Part shown: positions 24,869 to 34,224 of the stretch, piece by piece
Layout of the letters: the number at the start of each line of letters is the position of its first letter
Numbering within the stretch: position 1 is the stretch's first letter
NCBI GenBank assembly: GCA_033795365.1
Contig: JARYGU010000003.1
Coordinates: forward strand, 1-64,000
Direction: 5' to 3'
Origin: JARYGU01 sp033795365
GTDB taxonomy: Bacteria; Pseudomonadota; Alphaproteobacteria; Rhizobiales; Rhizobiaceae
Length of the DNA stretch: 64,000 nucleotides
Notes under the pieces: generated by a model
Told to the model about the DNA's origin: nothing
The model's database searches: none
The model's input: the letters and a program-made list of their open reading frames with translations, nothing else
Translations under genes and position numbers: made by a program

Positions 24869-27538
24869 TCAGCCCTTCCCGCCGTTGAAGGCAGCCTGGG
24901 CGGCGGCGAGGCGGGCGATCGGGACGCGGAAGGGCGAGCAGGAGACATAGTCCAGGCCCGCCTTTTCGCAGAAATGGATGGAGGCCGGATCGCCGCCGTG
25001 TTCGCCGCAGATGCCGAGCTTGAGGTCGTTCTTCGTGCGGCGGCCGCGTTCGGCGGCGATCTGGATCAGCTCCCCCACCCCGTCGAAATCGATCTGGACG
25101 AAGGGATCCTGCGCCACGATGCCCTTCTTGATATAGGTCGAGAGAAACGAGGACGCATCGTCGCGCGAAATGCCGAAGGTCGTCTGCGTCAGATCGTTGG
25201 TGCCGAAGGAGAAGAAATCCGCCGATTCGGCGATGACGTGGGCGCGAAGGGCGGCGCGCGGCAGCTCGATCATCGTGCCGACGAGATAGTCGATCTCCAT
25301 CCCCGCCTCGCCGATGACCTCCCTTGCCACCGCCTCGATCACGCCCTTCACATAGTCGAGCTCGGCCTTGAGCCCCACCAGCGGCACCATGATCTCGGGC
25401 ATGACCGCCGCACCCGTTTGCCGCGCCGCCTCGACGGCCGCCTCGAAGATGGCGCGCGCCTGCATCTCGGCGATCTCGGGATAGGAGATCGCCAGCCGGC
25501 AGCCGCGGTGTCCAAGCATCGGATTGAACTCGTGCAGCGCGTCGACGCGCTGACGCAGGATCGCCGGATCGAGCGAAAGTGCGCTGGCGACTTCCGCGAT
25601 CTCCTCGTCGGTCTTGGGCAGGAACTCATGCAACGGCGGATCGAGCAGGCGGATCGTCACCGGCAGGCCGTGCATGATCTCGAAGAGTTCGACGAAATCG
25701 GAGCGCTGCATCGGCAGCAGCTTGGCGAGCGACGCGCGCCTTCCCGCCTCGTCTTCGGCAAGGATCATCTCGCGCATGACATTGATGCGGCTGCCCTCGA
25801 AGAACATGTGCTCGGTGCGGCACAGCCCGATGCCCTCCGCGCCGAAGGAGCGGGCGGCACGCGCATCCTGCGGCGTCTCGGCATTGGTGCGCACGCCCAT
25901 GCGGCGCGTGGCGTCCGCCCATTCCATGATGCGGCCGAAATCGCCGGAAAGCTCGGGCTGCAGCATCGGCGCCTCGCCCTTCAGGACATGACCGGAGGAA
26001 CCGTCGATGGTGATCACCTCGCCCTTGCGCAGCGTGACGCCCTGGCCGATCAGCAGCTCGTTGCGCAGATCCACGCGCAGATTGCCGGCGCCGGAGACGC
26101 AGGGGATGCCCATGCCCCGCGCCACGACCGCGGCGTGGCTGGTCATGCCGCCGCGGGTCGTGAGGATTCCCTCGGCCGCATGCATGCCGTGGATATCCTC
26201 CGGGCTCGTCTCCACGCGCACGAGGATGACCCTGCGGCCCTCCTCCTCCGCACGCACGGCATCGTCCGAGGTGAAGACGATCTCGCCGCTTGCCGCGCCC
26301 GGAGAGGCGGGCAGGCCGGAACCGATCACGTCGCGGCGGGCGCGCGGGTCGATCGTCGGGTGCAGCAACTGGTCGAGAGAAGCCGGATCGATGCGCGCCA
26401 CGGCCTCGGCCTTGCCGATCAGCCCCTCTTGCGCCATGTCGACCGCGATCTTGAGCGCCGCACGCGCCGTGCGCTTGCCCGCGCGGGTCTGGAGCATCCA
26501 GAGCTTGCCGCGCTCGATGGTGAATTCGATATCCTGCATGTCGCGGTAATGAGCCTCGAGCTTTCCGCAGATCGCCCGGAATTCCGCAAAGGCCTCCGGC
26601 ATCAGCTTTTCCAGCGACGGACGATCGGAGCCGGACGCGATGCGCGACTCCTCGGTGATGTTCTGCGGCGTGCGGATGCCGGCGACGACATCCTCCCCTT
26701 GCGCATTGACGAGGAACTCGCCGTAAAGCGCATTTTCGCCGGTGGAGGGATTGCGCGTGAAGGCGACGCCGGTAGCGGAAGAATTGCCGAGATTGCCGAA
26801 GACCATGGCCTGGACGTTCACGGCGGTGCCCCAGGCGGAGGGAATGTTGTGGAGGCGCCGGTAGGTGACGGCGCGCGCATTCATCCAGCTCGAGAAGACG
26901 GCGCCGATCGCGCCCCAGAGCTGGACCTCGGGATCCTGCGGGAAGGCTTCGCCCAATTCCTCCTCGATCGTCTCCTTGTAGCGGGCGATGACATGCTGCC
27001 ATTCGACGGCGGAAAGCTCCGTGTCGTTTTCATGCCCGAGACGCGCCTTCTCGTCCTCCAGGATTTCCTCGAAGACCTCGTGGTCGAGCCCCATGACGAC
27101 ATCGCCGTACATCTGAATGAAGCGGCGATAGCTGTCCCAGGCGAAGCGGGCATCGCCGGCATCGTGGCCGAGCGCTTCGACCGTGTGATCGTTGAGGCCG
27201 AGATTGAGGACGGTATCCATCATGCCCGGCATCGATGCGCGCGCGCCGGACCGCACCGAAAGCAGGAGCGGCCGCCTTACGTCGCCGAAGACCCGGCCGG
27301 TGATCTCCTCAATGCGCGCAAGTCCCGCCCGCACCTCCGGCTTCAAGTCTTCCGGCAGGGTGCGGCCGTTGTCATGATAGTGGGAACAGGCGTCGGCAAT
27401 GATGGTGAGGCCCGGGGGAACCGGCAGGCCGAGATTGCACATCTCGGCAAGGTTCGCGCCCTTGCCGCCGAGGAGTGCGGTGTCGCCGGCTCCGCCTTCG
27501 GCCGCTCCGGCGCCAAAGGTATAAACCCATTTCGTCAT
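24869..27538 (-). CDS. ppdK: pyruvate, phosphate dikinase
   Basis: An 889-residue enzyme of full family length that interconverts pyruvate, ATP and phosphate with phosphoenolpyruvate, AMP and pyrophosphate. The N-terminal ATP-grasp part has GGKGANLAEMCNLGLPVPPG; the central phosphohistidine domain has TTRGGMTSHAAVVARGMG, whose histidine is phosphorylated; the C-terminal barrel has FGTNDLTQTTFGISRDD and GICGEHGGDP with the catalytic cysteine. In rhizobia ppdK serves gluconeogenic or anaplerotic carbon flow. It stands as a single gene. Confidence 0.97.
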   Translation of the reverse strand: MTKWVYTFGAGAAEGGAGDTALLGGKGANLAEMCNLGLPVPPGLTIIADACSHYHDNGRTLPEDLKPEVRAGLARIEEITGRVFGDVRRPLLLSVRSGARASMPGMMDTVLNLGLNDHTVEALGHDAGDARFAWDSYRRFIQMYGDVVMGLDHEVFEEILEDEKARLGHENDTELSAVEWQHVIARYKETIEEELGEAFPQDPEVQLWGAIGAVFSSWMNARAVTYRRLHNIPSAWGTAVNVQAMVFGNLGNSSATGVAFTRNPSTGENALYGEFLVNAQGEDVVAGIRTPQNITEESRIASGSDRPSLEKLMPEAFAEFRAICGKLEAHYRDMQDIEFTIERGKLWMLQTRAGKRTARAALKIAVDMAQEGLIGKAEAVARIDPASLDQLLHPTIDPRARRDVIGSGLPASPGAASGEIVFTSDDAVRAEEEGRRVILVRVETSPEDIHGMHAAEGILTTRGGMTSHAAVVARGMGIPCVSGAGNLRVDLRNELLIGQGVTLRKGEVITIDGSSGHVLKGEAPMLQPELSGDFGRIMEWADATRRMGVRTNAETPQDARAARSFGAEGIGLCRTEHMFFEGSRINVMREMILAEDEAGRRASLAKLLPMQRSDFVELFEIMHGLPVTIRLLDPPLHEFLPKTDEEIAEVASALSLDPAILRQRVDALHEFNPMLGHRGCRLAISYPEIAEMQARAIFEAAVEAARQTGAAVMPEIMVPLVGLKAELDYVKGVIEAVAREVIGEAGMEIDYLVGTMIELPRAALRAHVIAESADFFSFGTNDLTQTTFGISRDDASSFLSTYIKKGIVAQDPFVQIDFDGVGELIQIAAERGRRTKNDLKLGICGEHGGDPASIHFCEKAGLDYVSCSPFRVPIARLAAAQAAFNGGKG

Positions 27539-27663
27539 GCCTCATCTCCCCGCTCGCCTCGCAGGAGAAGACTACAGCAACTGCATCCTGTTGAAAATGC
27601 GGCGCTAACCAGTTTTTGTTGCACTGCATCATGACAAGGCGGCATTATCTGCCGATAGCACGG

Positions 27664-27692
27664 AAAAGCCGCGCCTCCATTGGAAACGCGGC
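27664..27692 (-). terminator. weak rho-independent terminator
   Basis: On the minus strand GCCGCG, a 13-base loop and CGCGGC are followed by TTTTCC. It is just past the end of the small membrane protein gene at 27716. Confidence 0.5.
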
Positions 27693-27715
27693 CTGTTCGC
27701 TGCCGTCGGGCGATC

Positions 27716-27862
27716 TCAGTTTTCCTCTATCGACACCCCGTCCCTGCCGAGCTGGATTTCGACACCTTCCGGTTTCTGCTCTTCCTGATAGGCGTAATAG
27801 GCAAAACCGGCGACGACGACGATAAGTGCGCCGATGATCATATAGAGGGCATTCTTGTTCAC
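27716..27862 (-). CDS. small single-pass membrane protein (48 aa)
   Basis: Starts with GTG at 27862 preceded by AAGGAAG. The sequence begins VNKNALYMIIGALIVVVAGF, a single transmembrane helix, followed by an acidic tail (YQEEQKPEGVEIQL). Short proteins with this YxxxQEE-like tail are common and conserved in Rhizobiaceae but uncharacterised. The clean ribosome binding site and a terminator just downstream support it. Confidence 0.7.
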   Translation of the reverse strand: MNKNALYMIIGALIVVVAGFAYYAYQEEQKPEGVEIQLGRDGVSIEEN

Positions 27863-27947
27863 GCGTCTTCCTTGTTGATGTTGAGGACGGAAACGGAACT
27901 AGAGCACATGGATGATTTGGAAAGGGGCGAGGACCCGGAAGGCACCT

Positions 27948-28163
27948 TCAGCCGAGCTTTTCCGCTATCCACATCTTGATGAGGGACTGGCGCGTCACGC
28001 CGAGGCGGCTTGCCTGCCGGTCAAGCCCCTCCACCACCCATAGCGGAAAATCGACGTTGACACGTTTCATCTCGACATTCGGACGGCGGGCCCGGGACCA
28101 GTCCACGTCTCCGCTTACATCCCCGCCGTTGTCGAATTTCCGTTCGAAGTCAGTCGCCTTCAT
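27948..28163 (-). CDS. brnA: BrnA-type antitoxin
   Basis: A 71-residue protein. The C-terminal half is a ribbon-helix-helix-like DNA binding segment: KRVNVDFPLWVVEGLDRQASRLGVTRQSLIKMWI. In BrnTA systems BrnA neutralises BrnT and represses the operon. Its start overlaps the 3' end of the brnT gene by 14 bases, which is the standard toxin-first order. Confidence 0.85.
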   Translation of the reverse strand: MKATDFERKFDNGGDVSGDVDWSRARRPNVEMKRVNVDFPLWVVEGLDRQASRLGVTRQSLIKMWIAEKLG

Positions 28164-28413
28164 AATGTTCTATCTCCTCATATCTGGCTCGCCGGACTGA
28201 AATGATGCGCACGTTTCCACCACGGCGAACGCAAACGGCCGACCAATGCTTTCCATCGATCTTGCCTATTACGAGGTAACGCGGCTCGTCTTCAGTCCGC
28301 GCGGGCGCCTCCAGCAGACGGCTATCCAGCCACAAGGCCTGCGCCTCTTCGAAATCCAGTCCGTGCTTGGTCTTGTTCGCTATGCTCTTATTCGGATCAT
28401 ATTCGAACTTCGT
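28150..28413 (-). CDS. brnT: BrnT-type ribonuclease toxin, start codon ACG or lost
   Basis: The frame encodes (T)KFEYDPNKSIANKTKHGLDF, the canonical BrnT opening, followed by LVIGKIDGKHWSAVCVRRG and VRIISVRRARYEE, the RelE-like fold. BrnT cuts RNA and is bound by BrnA. At the position of the expected ATG there is ACG (28411-28413), and TGA lies two codons upstream, so no ATG, GTG or TTG start gives the full protein. The next start (TTG at 28335) would remove the first 26 residues, including conserved ones. The toxin may be silenced or may use a non-standard start. Confidence 0.75.
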   Translation of the reverse strand, partial: TKFEYDPNKSIANKTKHGLDFEEAQALWLDSRLLEAPARTEDEPRYLVIGKIDGKHWSAVCVRRGGNVRIISVRRARYEEIEHYEGD

Positions 28414-28421
28414 GGCTCAAA

Positions 28422-28437
28422 ATAGTATAATAACTAT
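28422..28437 (-). promoter_or_regulatory. brnTA operator/promoter
   Basis: ATAGT (28422-28426) and ACTAT (28433-28437) form an inverted repeat over a TATACT-like -10 element on the minus strand, nine bases before the expected brnT start. It fits autoregulation by BrnA and a very short leader. Confidence 0.55.
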
Positions 28438-28530
28438 ACCATTTCAATGCCTGCCAACCACGGCAGATTGCCCTCTCACCTGCTCCAAGTGGGATGTGAT
28501 TTGAGCTGCATCGGGTAGCGGATCGGTCCC

Positions 28531-31500
28531 CTACACCGCCTCGCGCAGTTGCTCCGCCGTCTGCAGATCGACCGAAACGAGCTGCGAGACCCCCTGCTCG
28601 GCCATGGTGACGCCGAAGAGGCGGTTCATGCGGGCCATGGTGATGGGGTTGTGGGTGATGATGACGAAGCGGGTCTCGGTCGAAGCGGCCATCTCGTCCA
28701 TCAGGTTGCAGTAGCGCTCGACATTGTGGTCGTCGAGCGGAGCGTCGACCTCGTCCAGCACGCAGATCGGCGCGGGATTGGTGAGGAAGACGGCGAAGAT
28801 CAGCGCCATCGCCGTCAGCGCCTGCTCGCCACCCGAAAGCAGCGTCATCGTCTGCGGCTTCTTGCCGGGTGGCCGGGCGAGGATTTCGAGCCCGGCATCG
28901 AGCGGGTCGTCGCTCTCGATCAGCTGCAGCTCCGCCGTGCCGCCGCCGAAGAGGTGGGTGAAGAGCCGCTGGAACTGGACGTTGACAACGTCGAAGGCGG
29001 CAAGCAGCCGTTCGCGGCCCTCGCGGTTGAGGCTCTGGATCGCCGAACGCAGCTTGCGGATCGCCTCGATGATGTCCTCGCGCTCGGTGACGATCTCATG
29101 CAGCTTGTCGGAGAGCTCCTTCTGCTCCTCCTCGGCGCGCAGGTTGACGGCACCGAGCCGCTCGCGCTCGATCTTCAGCCGGTCGAGCTCGATTTCGGTG
29201 TTGCGGGGATCGGGCAGCGATGCGTCGGCGGCAAGACCGGTGAGCCGCAGGGCCTCATGCGGCGCGCAGTTCAGCGCCTCGCGGATGCGCGCCTCGCCTT
29301 CCAGGCGCCGTTCGCGGGCGGAGACAAGCCGCTCTTCGGCCCGGCCGCGACGTTCGCGGGATTCGGCAAGCTGCGTGAGCGCTGTCGCCGCCAGCCGGTC
29401 CGCCTCGCGCTGGCGGTTTTCCGCCCCCTGCAATTCGTCGGCGGCGGCACGCCGCGCCTCTTCGGCGGCGGCAAGCTGGCTCATCAGCGCACGCCGTTTT
29501 TCCTCGATCTCGTCGGGCGCCTCCGCGATCGCCTCCGCCTCCTCCTCGGCCTCCGACCGGCGCTCGCGAAGCGTGGCAATATGGCCCTCGGCGCTTGCCG
29601 CGCGGCTCTTCCAGGTCTCCCGCTCGGTCAGGATCTGATGCAGGCGGCGGCGACGCTCGTCCATCTCGCGGGCAAGCCCGTCGTGATGCGCGCGCGCTTC
29701 GGCAAGAGCGGCGCGGTCGGTGGCAACCTCGGCCGTCTGCGTCTTCAGGCGCAGATCGAGTTCGGCCACGTCGGGCGCGTCCTCCAGCGCGGCGCGGGCT
29801 TCCTCCAGTTGGGCAGCGGCTTCTTCCGCCTGAACCTCTAGCTGCGCCTTGGTTTCGGCGAGGACGGCGCGGCGGCGGATCAGCTCGCCCGCAGCGCGCT
29901 CCGCCGCCTCGAAGGCCTCGCGGGCCTGCGAAAGTGCGCGAACCGCAAGCCTCTGGCGATCACGCACCAGCTGCTGGCGCTGGGTTTCGGCGCGGATCAG
30001 CTCCGCCGCGCGGGCAAGCCCGGCCTCGGCATCCGAAAGGGCCGCGTGCGCCTCGTCGAGCTCGGCTTCGAGCTCCGCCAACCTGTTCTTGTGGGCAAGC
30101 CGCAGGGCGGCGGCACTCGGCGCATCGGCGCCGGTCACATGCCCGTCCCAGCGGAAGACCGCCCCTTCGCGCGTCACCAGCCTCTGCCCCGCCTTGAGCG
30201 CGGGCAGCAGCGCCAGAGCCGCAGCCTCGTCTGCCGCGATGCCGATCTGACGCAGGCGGCGCAGCAGCACATCCGGCGCGCGGACATGGGAAAGAAGTGG
30301 GACCGCGCCCTCCGGCAGCGCCGGATCGTCCGCACCGCCGACGCCGCCGCGCCAGTGAACGGGCGCTGCGGGATCGGCCGGGGAGTCGAGGTCGTCGCCA
30401 AGCGCGGCGCCGAGCGCCGTTTCGTAACCGCGGTCGACATGCACTTCCTCGACCACCGGCGCGAACGAGCCGCCGGAGGCGCCCGCCTCCAGCATGCGGC
30501 GGATGGTGCGCGCCTCGGTCTCGATGCCGTTCAGCCGCGACCGCGCCGCCTCCACCGGCGGCCGGGCCGCTGCCTCTGCGGCGCGCGCCTCCTCCAGCGC
30601 TTCCTCGACCGCCAGCAGCATCGCGCCGGCTTCCTCAAGTGCCGCTTCAGCCGAAAGGACCTCGCCGCGCTTTTCCTCCGGATCGGGCAGGCTCGCGATG
30701 CGGCCGTCCATGTCACCCAATTCGCGCTCCTGCGCGGAAAGCTGCTGCGTCAACCGCATACGCCGGTCGGAAATGTCGCGGATCGCCTTTTCGAGCTGGT
30801 TGCGGGCGGCCTGGGCCTCCGCGCGTTCGGCAGTCACGCCACCGAGCAGGCGCTCGCTTGTCGCAAGCTTTTCCGCCGCTCCCTCCATGATCTCGCGGGC
30901 AGCGGCGGCGCGTTCATCCGCCTCGGCGAGGATATCGCCGATCTCCTCCTCCTCGGTGGCCAGACGATCGAGGATCTGCGCATTGTCGGCGATCATCCGC
31001 TCCTCGCGAGCGATGTCCTCGCCGAGCTGGGCAAGGCGCCGGGAAAGCTCGTCGCGACGGCGCAGGAGCCGGCCGGCATCCTCCTCAAGCTGCGCGCGGG
31101 CGATCTGCAGGCGCTGGAGAGCGGCGGCGAGTTTCCCCTCATTCTCCCGCAGCTCGGGCAGCTTCAGGCTTGCGACCGCCTGGTCCTTCGCCGCCTGCAT
31201 CTGCGCCTGCGCACGCTCTGCGACGAGCGAGGTCGCCTGGTTGAGCTGGCTTTCGGCCTCGCCTTCGGCCTCCTTCGCCTGTACCCAGCGGATATGCAGG
31301 AGCATCGCCTCGTGGCGGCGGATGTCGGACGACAGCGCCTTGAAGCGGTTCGCCTGGCGCGACTGGCGCTTCAGGCTTTCTATCTGGCTTTCGAGCTGCG
31401 AGGTGACGTCTTCGAGCCGTTCGAGATTGGTCTCGGCGGCGCGCAGCCGCAGCTCCGCCTCGTGGCGGCGCGAATGCAGGCCGGAGATGCCGGCCGCCTC

Positions 31501-31995
31501 TTCGAGAAGCTGGCGGCGGGCCTGCGGCTTGGCGTTGATCAGCTCGCCGATCCTGCCCTGTCCGACCATCGAGGGCGATCGGGCACCCGTCGAGGCGTCC
31601 GCGAAGAGAAGCTGCACGTCCTTGGCACGCGCCTCCTTGCCGTTGATGCGGTAGACCGAGCCGTTCTCGCGCTCGATGCGCCGCGTCACCTGGATCTCGT
31701 CGTCGCCGTTGAAGGCGGCGGGCGCGGTGCGGTCGGAATTGTCGAGATAAAGGCCGACCTCGGCGGTGTTTCTCGCGGGCCGGTTGCCGGATCCGGAGAA
31801 GATCACGTCGTCCATGCCCGAGGCGCGCATGTTCTTGTAGGAGTTCTCCCCCATCACCCAACGCAGCGCCTCGACAAGATTGGACTTGCCGCAGCCGTTC
31901 GGCCCCACCACGCCGGTGAGCCCACGCTCGATGACGAATTCGGTGGGCTCGACGAAGGACTTGAAACCGAGAAGGCGGAGCTTGGTGAATTTCAT
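28531..31995 (-). CDS. smc: chromosome segregation protein SMC
   Basis: A 1154-residue SMC ATPase. The Walker A is GPNGCGKSNL near residue 32; long coiled coils (A/E/R-rich) flank a hinge around residues 500-640; the C-terminal head has the signature LLSGGEQALTAMAL and Walker B ICVLDEVDAPLDD. It forms the core of condensin with ScpA and ScpB. ATG 31995 (MKFTKLRLLGFKSF) is the conserved start. Sixty codons of open frame upstream are a palindromic repeat and not part of the gene. Confidence 0.97.
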   Translation of the reverse strand: MKFTKLRLLGFKSFVEPTEFVIERGLTGVVGPNGCGKSNLVEALRWVMGENSYKNMRASGMDDVIFSGSGNRPARNTAEVGLYLDNSDRTAPAAFNGDDEIQVTRRIERENGSVYRINGKEARAKDVQLLFADASTGARSPSMVGQGRIGELINAKPQARRQLLEEAAGISGLHSRRHEAELRLRAAETNLERLEDVTSQLESQIESLKRQSRQANRFKALSSDIRRHEAMLLHIRWVQAKEAEGEAESQLNQATSLVAERAQAQMQAAKDQAVASLKLPELRENEGKLAAALQRLQIARAQLEEDAGRLLRRRDELSRRLAQLGEDIAREERMIADNAQILDRLATEEEEIGDILAEADERAAAAREIMEGAAEKLATSERLLGGVTAERAEAQAARNQLEKAIRDISDRRMRLTQQLSAQERELGDMDGRIASLPDPEEKRGEVLSAEAALEEAGAMLLAVEEALEEARAAEAAARPPVEAARSRLNGIETEARTIRRMLEAGASGGSFAPVVEEVHVDRGYETALGAALGDDLDSPADPAAPVHWRGGVGGADDPALPEGAVPLLSHVRAPDVLLRRLRQIGIAADEAAALALLPALKAGQRLVTREGAVFRWDGHVTGADAPSAAALRLAHKNRLAELEAELDEAHAALSDAEAGLARAAELIRAETQRQQLVRDRQRLAVRALSQAREAFEAAERAAGELIRRRAVLAETKAQLEVQAEEAAAQLEEARAALEDAPDVAELDLRLKTQTAEVATDRAALAEARAHHDGLAREMDERRRRLHQILTERETWKSRAASAEGHIATLRERRSEAEEEAEAIAEAPDEIEEKRRALMSQLAAAEEARRAAADELQGAENRQREADRLAATALTQLAESRERRGRAEERLVSARERRLEGEARIREALNCAPHEALRLTGLAADASLPDPRNTEIELDRLKIERERLGAVNLRAEEEQKELSDKLHEIVTEREDIIEAIRKLRSAIQSLNREGRERLLAAFDVVNVQFQRLFTHLFGGGTAELQLIESDDPLDAGLEILARPPGKKPQTMTLLSGGEQALTAMALIFAVFLTNPAPICVLDEVDAPLDDHNVERYCNLMDEMAASTETRFVIITHNPITMARMNRLFGVTMAEQGVSQLVSVDLQTAEQLREAV

Positions 31996-32046
31996 AAGGG
32001 CCACGCGAGGGCGGGATACCCCCCCTCCGGATAACGGAAGTCGCGG

Positions 32047-32162
32047 CCCCTCACCTCCCTGCCGGCACCCGCTCCCCGCCGGCAGGGAGAGGAGCGAAGG
32101 CCTCGCCGTTCTGCCCCTTCTCTCCGCTTGCGGGGAGAAGATCCCGGCAGGGGGATGAGGGG
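32047..32162. repeat. rhizobial intergenic palindromic repeat, copy 2
   Basis: The block starts CCCCTCACCTCCCTGCCGGC and ends GGCAGGGGGATGAGGGG, like copy 1 at 23737-23847. Hairpins of the type CCGGCAGGGAG and CTCCGCTTGCGGGGAGAAG lie inside. It fills most of the gap between dsbA and smc and falls in the smc leader; it makes the smc frame look falsely longer. Confidence 0.75.
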
Positions 32163-32200
32163 CGGCATCGACCATCGGGTATCACTGTCAGCCCCAAGAC

Positions 32201-32234
32201 AAAAAACGGGCGCACGGCTTCCGCCGGCGCCCGT
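32201..32234 (-). terminator. rho-independent terminator of the dsbA-like gene
   Basis: On the minus strand ACGGGCGC (32227-32234) pairs with GCGCCCGT (32206-32213), followed by a run of six T. It lies 20 bases after the stop codon at 32254 and separates this gene from smc. Confidence 0.85.
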
Positions 32235-32253
32235 TGCGAAACTGGCGGAACGG

Positions 32254-33042
32254 TCAGAGCATGCTGTCGATAAGGGCCGACATGGTGTCAACCGACATGT
32301 CTCCGGAATAGCGCTTGCCGTTGATGAGGAAGGTCGGCGTAGCCGCGACGCCGAATTCCCGGGCACCCCGCTCTCTCACCGTGTTCACATCATCCAGAAG
32401 TTTCTGGTTCGTCAAGCATGCCTCGAAGCTCTCCTGTGTAAAACCGGCGAGTTTCGACATCTGAAGCAGCGCTTCGCGGCCATCCTGAGCCGCAGCCCAG
32501 GTCTGCTGCTGCTTGAAGAGCATGGAGACCATCGGGAAATACTGGCCCTCCGGTGCGCAGCGCGCCAGCATGAAGGCCGCCGCCGCGCGCGGATCGAAGG
32601 GGAATTCGCGGACGATGAAGCGGACCTTGCCGCTATCGACATATTTCGTCTTGATCGCCTCGAAGGTATTGTTGTGGAAGTCCGCGCAATGCGGGCAGGT
32701 CATCGACATGTATTCGACGATCGTTACGGGAGCGGAGGCTTCGCCGAGCGCCATTTCCGGAAGCGGGCCGGGCTTCAGCACCTCTTCCATGTTAACGTCG
32801 CCTTCGGCGGCGGGCACCTCGGCGGAAGCGGCTCCGGATGTCTCGGCCTGCGCCATCTCGGTCGCGGCGGTGGTCACCGGGTCCGTGCCGGCCGCGGCCG
32901 CGCTCTCCGTCGCCTGCTTCGCCGGCGCATTGGCGGCCGCATCCTTGTTCTCGTCGCTGCAGGCGACGAGGGTCACCGCCAGCGCCGCGACGGCGACGCC
33001 GCCAAGCAGACGCTTCAGGAAGCTCGTTTCGGAAAGGGACAT
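32254..33042 (-). CDS. DsbA-family thiol:disulfide protein, lipoprotein
   Basis: A 262-residue protein with a lipoprotein signal ending VTLVACS (cysteine at residue 28), a low-complexity Ala/Glu-rich linker to about residue 95, and a DsbA-like thioredoxin domain with active site CPHC at 116-119. The cis-proline loop is GVAATPTFLING. It probably oxidises or isomerises periplasmic thiols from a membrane anchor. It is downstream of dciA and likely co-transcribed, with its own terminator at the end. Confidence 0.92.
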   Translation of the reverse strand: MSLSETSFLKRLLGGVAVAALAVTLVACSDENKDAAANAPAKQATESAAAAGTDPVTTAATEMAQAETSGAASAEVPAAEGDVNMEEVLKPGPLPEMALGEASAPVTIVEYMSMTCPHCADFHNNTFEAIKTKYVDSGKVRFIVREFPFDPRAAAAFMLARCAPEGQYFPMVSMLFKQQQTWAAAQDGREALLQMSKLAGFTQESFEACLTNQKLLDDVNTVRERGAREFGVAATPTFLINGKRYSGDMSVDTMSALIDSML

Positions 33043-33162
33043 GGTCTCTCCTGTCGGAAGATGATTGTTTGACTGAACACCCGATATACCGGCTTCGAGG
33101 CGGTAACAAGCTTGCCATTTACCAGTATCTTCAAAGAATTGTGACTGGCTGATGATCCTCGC

Positions 33163-33687
33163 TCAGCCTTTCCTGCCGCCCAGCACCGCCGTTCCGAGAC
33201 GCCTCAGAGCCGCCTTCAGGCTGTCGGCCTCGATACCGTCGACCAGCGTATCCAGGCGATGCGCGTCCTCGCCAGTCAGCGGTTTCGGCTTGCGCCTGCG
33301 GCGCGCGAGCGGCGAAACCGGCTTCTGCACGATCTTGACCTGCCGGATGGCCGGAAAGCCGAAGAAGCCGTTGACGCGCTGGATGATCTCGCCTTGCTGA
33401 TGGGAAAGGAAGAGCGCACGCGCTCCATCGCAGGCTATCGTCAGCACGCCCGCCTGATAGCCGCCGTCCTCCCCCGCCATCTCGGAGACGCGCCGCGGCC
33501 AGGTTATGCGCTCGGGACGCGTGCAGTCGGCGAAGTCCGCCCCGGCGATCTCCTCCCAGGAGCCGAGCAGCATGGTGTTGATGCCGGCGCGCTTTGCCAA
33601 TACGGGGTCGATCAGCGCGTTGGCGACCTCGCTGATCTGTGCGGGGCCGTAACTGCCGGAGGATTTAGAATTCTTTGGGCGGTTCAT
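33163..33687 (-). CDS. DciA family protein (DUF721), helicase-loader type
   Basis: A 174-residue DUF721 protein. The domain includes LLGSWEEIAGADFADCTRPERI in its N-terminal half and VLTIACDGARALFLSHQQGEIIQRVNGFFG in the middle, followed by a basic linker (LARRRRKPKP). DciA loads the replicative helicase in bacteria lacking DnaC. The start ATG 33687 is favoured over the one at 33714, which lacks a good site; neither is strong. It lies next to mutY, as in many rhizobia. Confidence 0.85.
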   Translation of the reverse strand: MNRPKNSKSSGSYGPAQISEVANALIDPVLAKRAGINTMLLGSWEEIAGADFADCTRPERITWPRRVSEMAGEDGGYQAGVLTIACDGARALFLSHQQGEIIQRVNGFFGFPAIRQVKIVQKPVSPLARRRRKPKPLTGEDAHRLDTLVDGIEADSLKAALRRLGTAVLGGRKG

Positions 33688-33738
33688 GCCACCAGTATAT
33701 GTGTCATTATGCATGCCACGGCAATCACCACCGGACGA

Positions 33739-34224
33739 TCAGGCCCGGGAACCGCCACCGCCTTCAAGAAGGTCGCGCCAATGGCGCGAAGCCCTGATGG
33801 CGAAAAACCGCGCAAGCGTGACCGCGGCGACTTCATAGGCAAAAGCAATCGCATGCGTCTTCAGCGTTACCCCTGCCGCATCGAAATGCCAGAGGTGGGT
33901 GGCTGCGACGGCCGCGAAGGCCAGGAAGGTCAAAGCCGACATCGTGCCCGATCCGAGCGCGCCGGCCGCATTCGAGAACATCACTGCACGCCGCGAGCGA
34001 GGGCGGTCGGGCCAACTCAAATGGGCATGCACGGACCGGCCCAGAGCCACGATATGGGGCTTGAAGCGGAAGTAGATCGCTGGCATCGGATCACGGGTGA
34101 GCAATCGAGCGATCAGCACGGTCATCTTGACTACGATATAAATTCCGGCCAGCAGAATAACCGCGTCTGAGAGCCAGGGAAAACGGTTGGCGATATGTGA
34201 CAGCAGCGCTTCGTCGAGTGTCAT
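33739..34224 (-). CDS. hypothetical membrane protein (161 aa)
   Basis: Starts MTLDEALLSHIANRF with AAGGAG 10 bases upstream of the ATG at 34224. Hydrophobic segments lie around residues 17-40 (LSDAVILLAGIYIVVKMTVL), 90-112 and 115-140. It ends with a basic and glycine-rich tail. I do not recognise the family. It sits between dciA and the divergent mutY gene; the long open frame continuing upstream to 35280 is the antisense shadow of mutY. Confidence 0.65.
   Translation of the reverse strand: MTLDEALLSHIANRFPWLSDAVILLAGIYIVVKMTVLIARLLTRDPMPAIYFRFKPHIVALGRSVHAHLSWPDRPRSRRAVMFSNAAGALGSGTMSALTFLAFAAVAATHLWHFDAAGVTLKTHAIAFAYEVAAVTLARFFAIRASRHWRDLLEGGGGSRA

Noticed and set aside
24824..27634. 936-codon plus-strand frame
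   Set aside because: Antisense of ppdK, which has full conservation of catalytic motifs.
31996..32175. 60-codon extension of SMC
   Set aside because: It translates a palindromic intergenic repeat; conserved SMC sequence starts at MKFTKLRLLGF.
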